Part shown: piece by piece, positions 32,981 to 33,733 of the stretch | How positions within the stretch are numbered: the stretch's first letter is position 1 | How the letters are laid out: each line of letters begins with the position of its first letter | From: Mucilaginibacter xinganensis | GTDB taxonomy: Bacteria > Bacteroidota > Bacteroidia > Sphingobacteriales > Sphingobacteriaceae | DNA length: 33,733 nt | Direction: 5' to 3' | NCBI GenBank assembly: GCA_026225055.1 | Contig: JAMFSA010000063.1 | Location: 1 to 33,733, forward strand | Position numbers and translations under genes: made by a program | Notes under the pieces: model-generated | The model's input: only the letters and a program-made list of their open reading frames with translations | Told to the model about the DNA's origin: nothing | The model's database searches: none

Positions 32981-33165
32981 GTAGAGACGCATATTTTGCG
33001 TCTCCGAATGAGGCATTTAAAAAGACACAAAATATTGTGTCTCTACTGTATTTAAAAATTTTCCAACTTAAAAGAAGACGTAAAGTATTGCGTCTCTACG
33101 TTATTTAAAAAGATTTTCCGGGCATAAAAAAAGACGCAAAAATTGCGTCTCTACGTTTTTTATTT
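32981..33165. repeat. Array of four related GAGACGCA/TGCGTCTC hairpins
   Basis: The stems are GAGACGCA/TGCGTCTC (32984-33004), AGACACAA/TTGTGTCT (33023-33042), AGACGTAA/TTGCGTCT (33076-33095, one G-T pair) and AGACGCAA/TTGCGTCT (33132-33150). Most are flanked by CTACG or CTACTG and by A or T runs. The second copy carries a paired change (G to A with C to T) that keeps the stem. Confidence 0.8.
33126..33150 (-). terminator. Terminator of the membrane-protein gene, made from the last hairpin
   Basis: On the minus strand the stem AGACGCAA/TTGCGTCT is followed by a run of seven T, about 25-50 nt after the stop codon of the 33175-33726 gene. On the plus strand the same hairpin is followed by CTACGTTTTTTATT, so it may work in both directions. 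Confidence 0.65.
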
Positions 33166-33174
33166 GGCTGCCCG

Positions 33175-33726
33175 TTAAAATTGACGATACCCGCCCCTTA
33201 CTACCTGCTGTTTATCCATCTGTGCCATTTGGGCCTTCATCATTTTTATTTGTTCGGTAAGTAATTTGTTCTTATCGTCCTTAGTAGCTTCAGATAAATA
33301 CATTTGTGCTTCGCGCTTGTTGCGTTTTGCCATTGATATACCTGCCAGGCTGAGTTTAGCCAATGCGATGTTGTGCGACATCTTCATGCCTAACTGTAAT
33401 GACTTTTTAAAATATTTCTCTGATTTTAAAGGCGCTTTGCGCGATTCTATCAAACCGATAAGCAGGTTGTAGTAACCGTGCTGGTTTTTGTTCAGTTCTT
33501 TTTCGTAATCTTTTATTTTTAACAGCCATACTTCGGCTTTTTCATTTTGTTCCTTACGCAAAAACCATTGCGCTATGATCATGTTTTCGTTAAAGAAAAA
33601 GCTTAACAATACAATACCACCTAAAAGTAATACCAGTATGCCCCACCACCATGAACCGGTAGCACAAAGTGCAACCGCGCCGCCAAAGAACACACAGGCT
33701 ATAATTAATCTGAAAATATTCGACAT
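33175..33726 (-). CDS. Small inner-membrane protein with TPR-like helical region
   Basis: Two close membrane segments lie at the N-terminus (about 5-22, LIIACVFFGGAVALCATG; about 26-46, WWWGILVLLLGGIVLLSFFF). A cytoplasmic helical region follows, with helix pairs resembling degenerate tetratricopeptide repeats (about 50-155: EQNEKAEVWLLKIKDYEKEL, YYNLLIGLIESRK, then SEKYFKKSLQLG). The tail is Met/Gln/Lys-rich (MMKAQMAQMDKQQ). The length is 183 residues and the ATG at 33726 is close to the window edge, so upstream context is missing. The family is not certain. A scaffold role at the membrane is suggested by the layout only. Confidence 0.7.
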   Translation of the reverse strand: MSNIFRLIIACVFFGGAVALCATGSWWWGILVLLLGGIVLLSFFFNENMIIAQWFLRKEQNEKAEVWLLKIKDYEKELNKNQHGYYNLLIGLIESRKAPLKSEKYFKKSLQLGMKMSHNIALAKLSLAGISMAKRNKREAQMYLSEATKDDKNKLLTEQIKMMKAQMAQMDKQQVVRGGYRQF

Positions 33727-33733
33727 AATTTGA

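Noticed and set aside
32981..33165. CRISPR array
   Set aside because: The units are hairpins with variable spacing and variable repeat sequence; there is no constant spacer length and no cas genes.

Overview
The window looks like about 34 kb of chromosome from a Bacteroidota member, most likely family Sphingobacteriaceae (Mucilaginibacter/Pedobacter-like). The indications are two cell-surface proteins with type IX secretion (T9SS) type-B C-terminal domains next to a PorP/SprF partner, a TonB-dependent receptor paired with a DUF4249 lipoprotein, GH28 and GH127 pectin-type glycosidases, gene starts without Shine-Dalgarno motifs, and TAnnTTTG-like promoter elements. The genus is inferred; no rRNA or tRNA gene was found. 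The intergenic spaces carry at least six distinguishable families of palindromic repeat.

Layout. 1-1880: amidophosphoribosyltransferase, cut at its 5' end, then a terminator and 0.7 kb of repeat-rich spacer. 2569-5742: TonB-dependent receptor plus DUF4249 lipoprotein, a probable two-gene uptake operon. 5743-6059: stacked palindromic repeats. 6060-7460 (-): secreted GH28-like protein with altered active-site residues. 7559-8604: exported alpha/beta hydrolase and a VF530 (DUF2132) protein, nearly abutting. 8623-8764: four nested palindromes. 8794-10098 (-): DEAD-box-like protein that has lost most catalytic motifs. 10267-11067 (-): truA. 11250-11474 (-): CDGSH iron-sulfur protein. 11689-14901: GH127-type beta-L-arabinofuranosidase and a LacI regulator. 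15081-15683 (-): GNAT acetyltransferase. 15874-19420: the two halves of a heterodimeric ABC exporter. 19593-20297: Nudix-like/winged-helix regulator with a dead Nudix box. 20431-29437: two giant T9SS surface proteins and PorP/SprF. 29571-31046 (-): rpoN. 31197-31604: mscL. 31744-32622 (-): ChaN-like protein. 32758-32970: small unknown protein. 33175-33726 (-): small membrane protein with a TPR-like region.

How the genes may work together. The surface locus 20431-29437 is the most distinctive part. Both giant proteins contain seven-bladed YVTN beta-propellers, and in all three cases the propeller appears to be spliced into a single PKD-like Ig domain. PorP/SprF starts on the base after the second protein's stop codon. 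GH28, GH127, the LacI regulator and perhaps the AraR-like Nudix regulator suggest use of pectin or arabinan side chains, but they do not form a compact utilisation locus. Other points of interest are the degenerate DEAD-box protein, an ABC pair whose defects all fall in one composite ATP site, and two 88-bp palindromic elements whose flanks are exchanged while the loop keeps its orientation.
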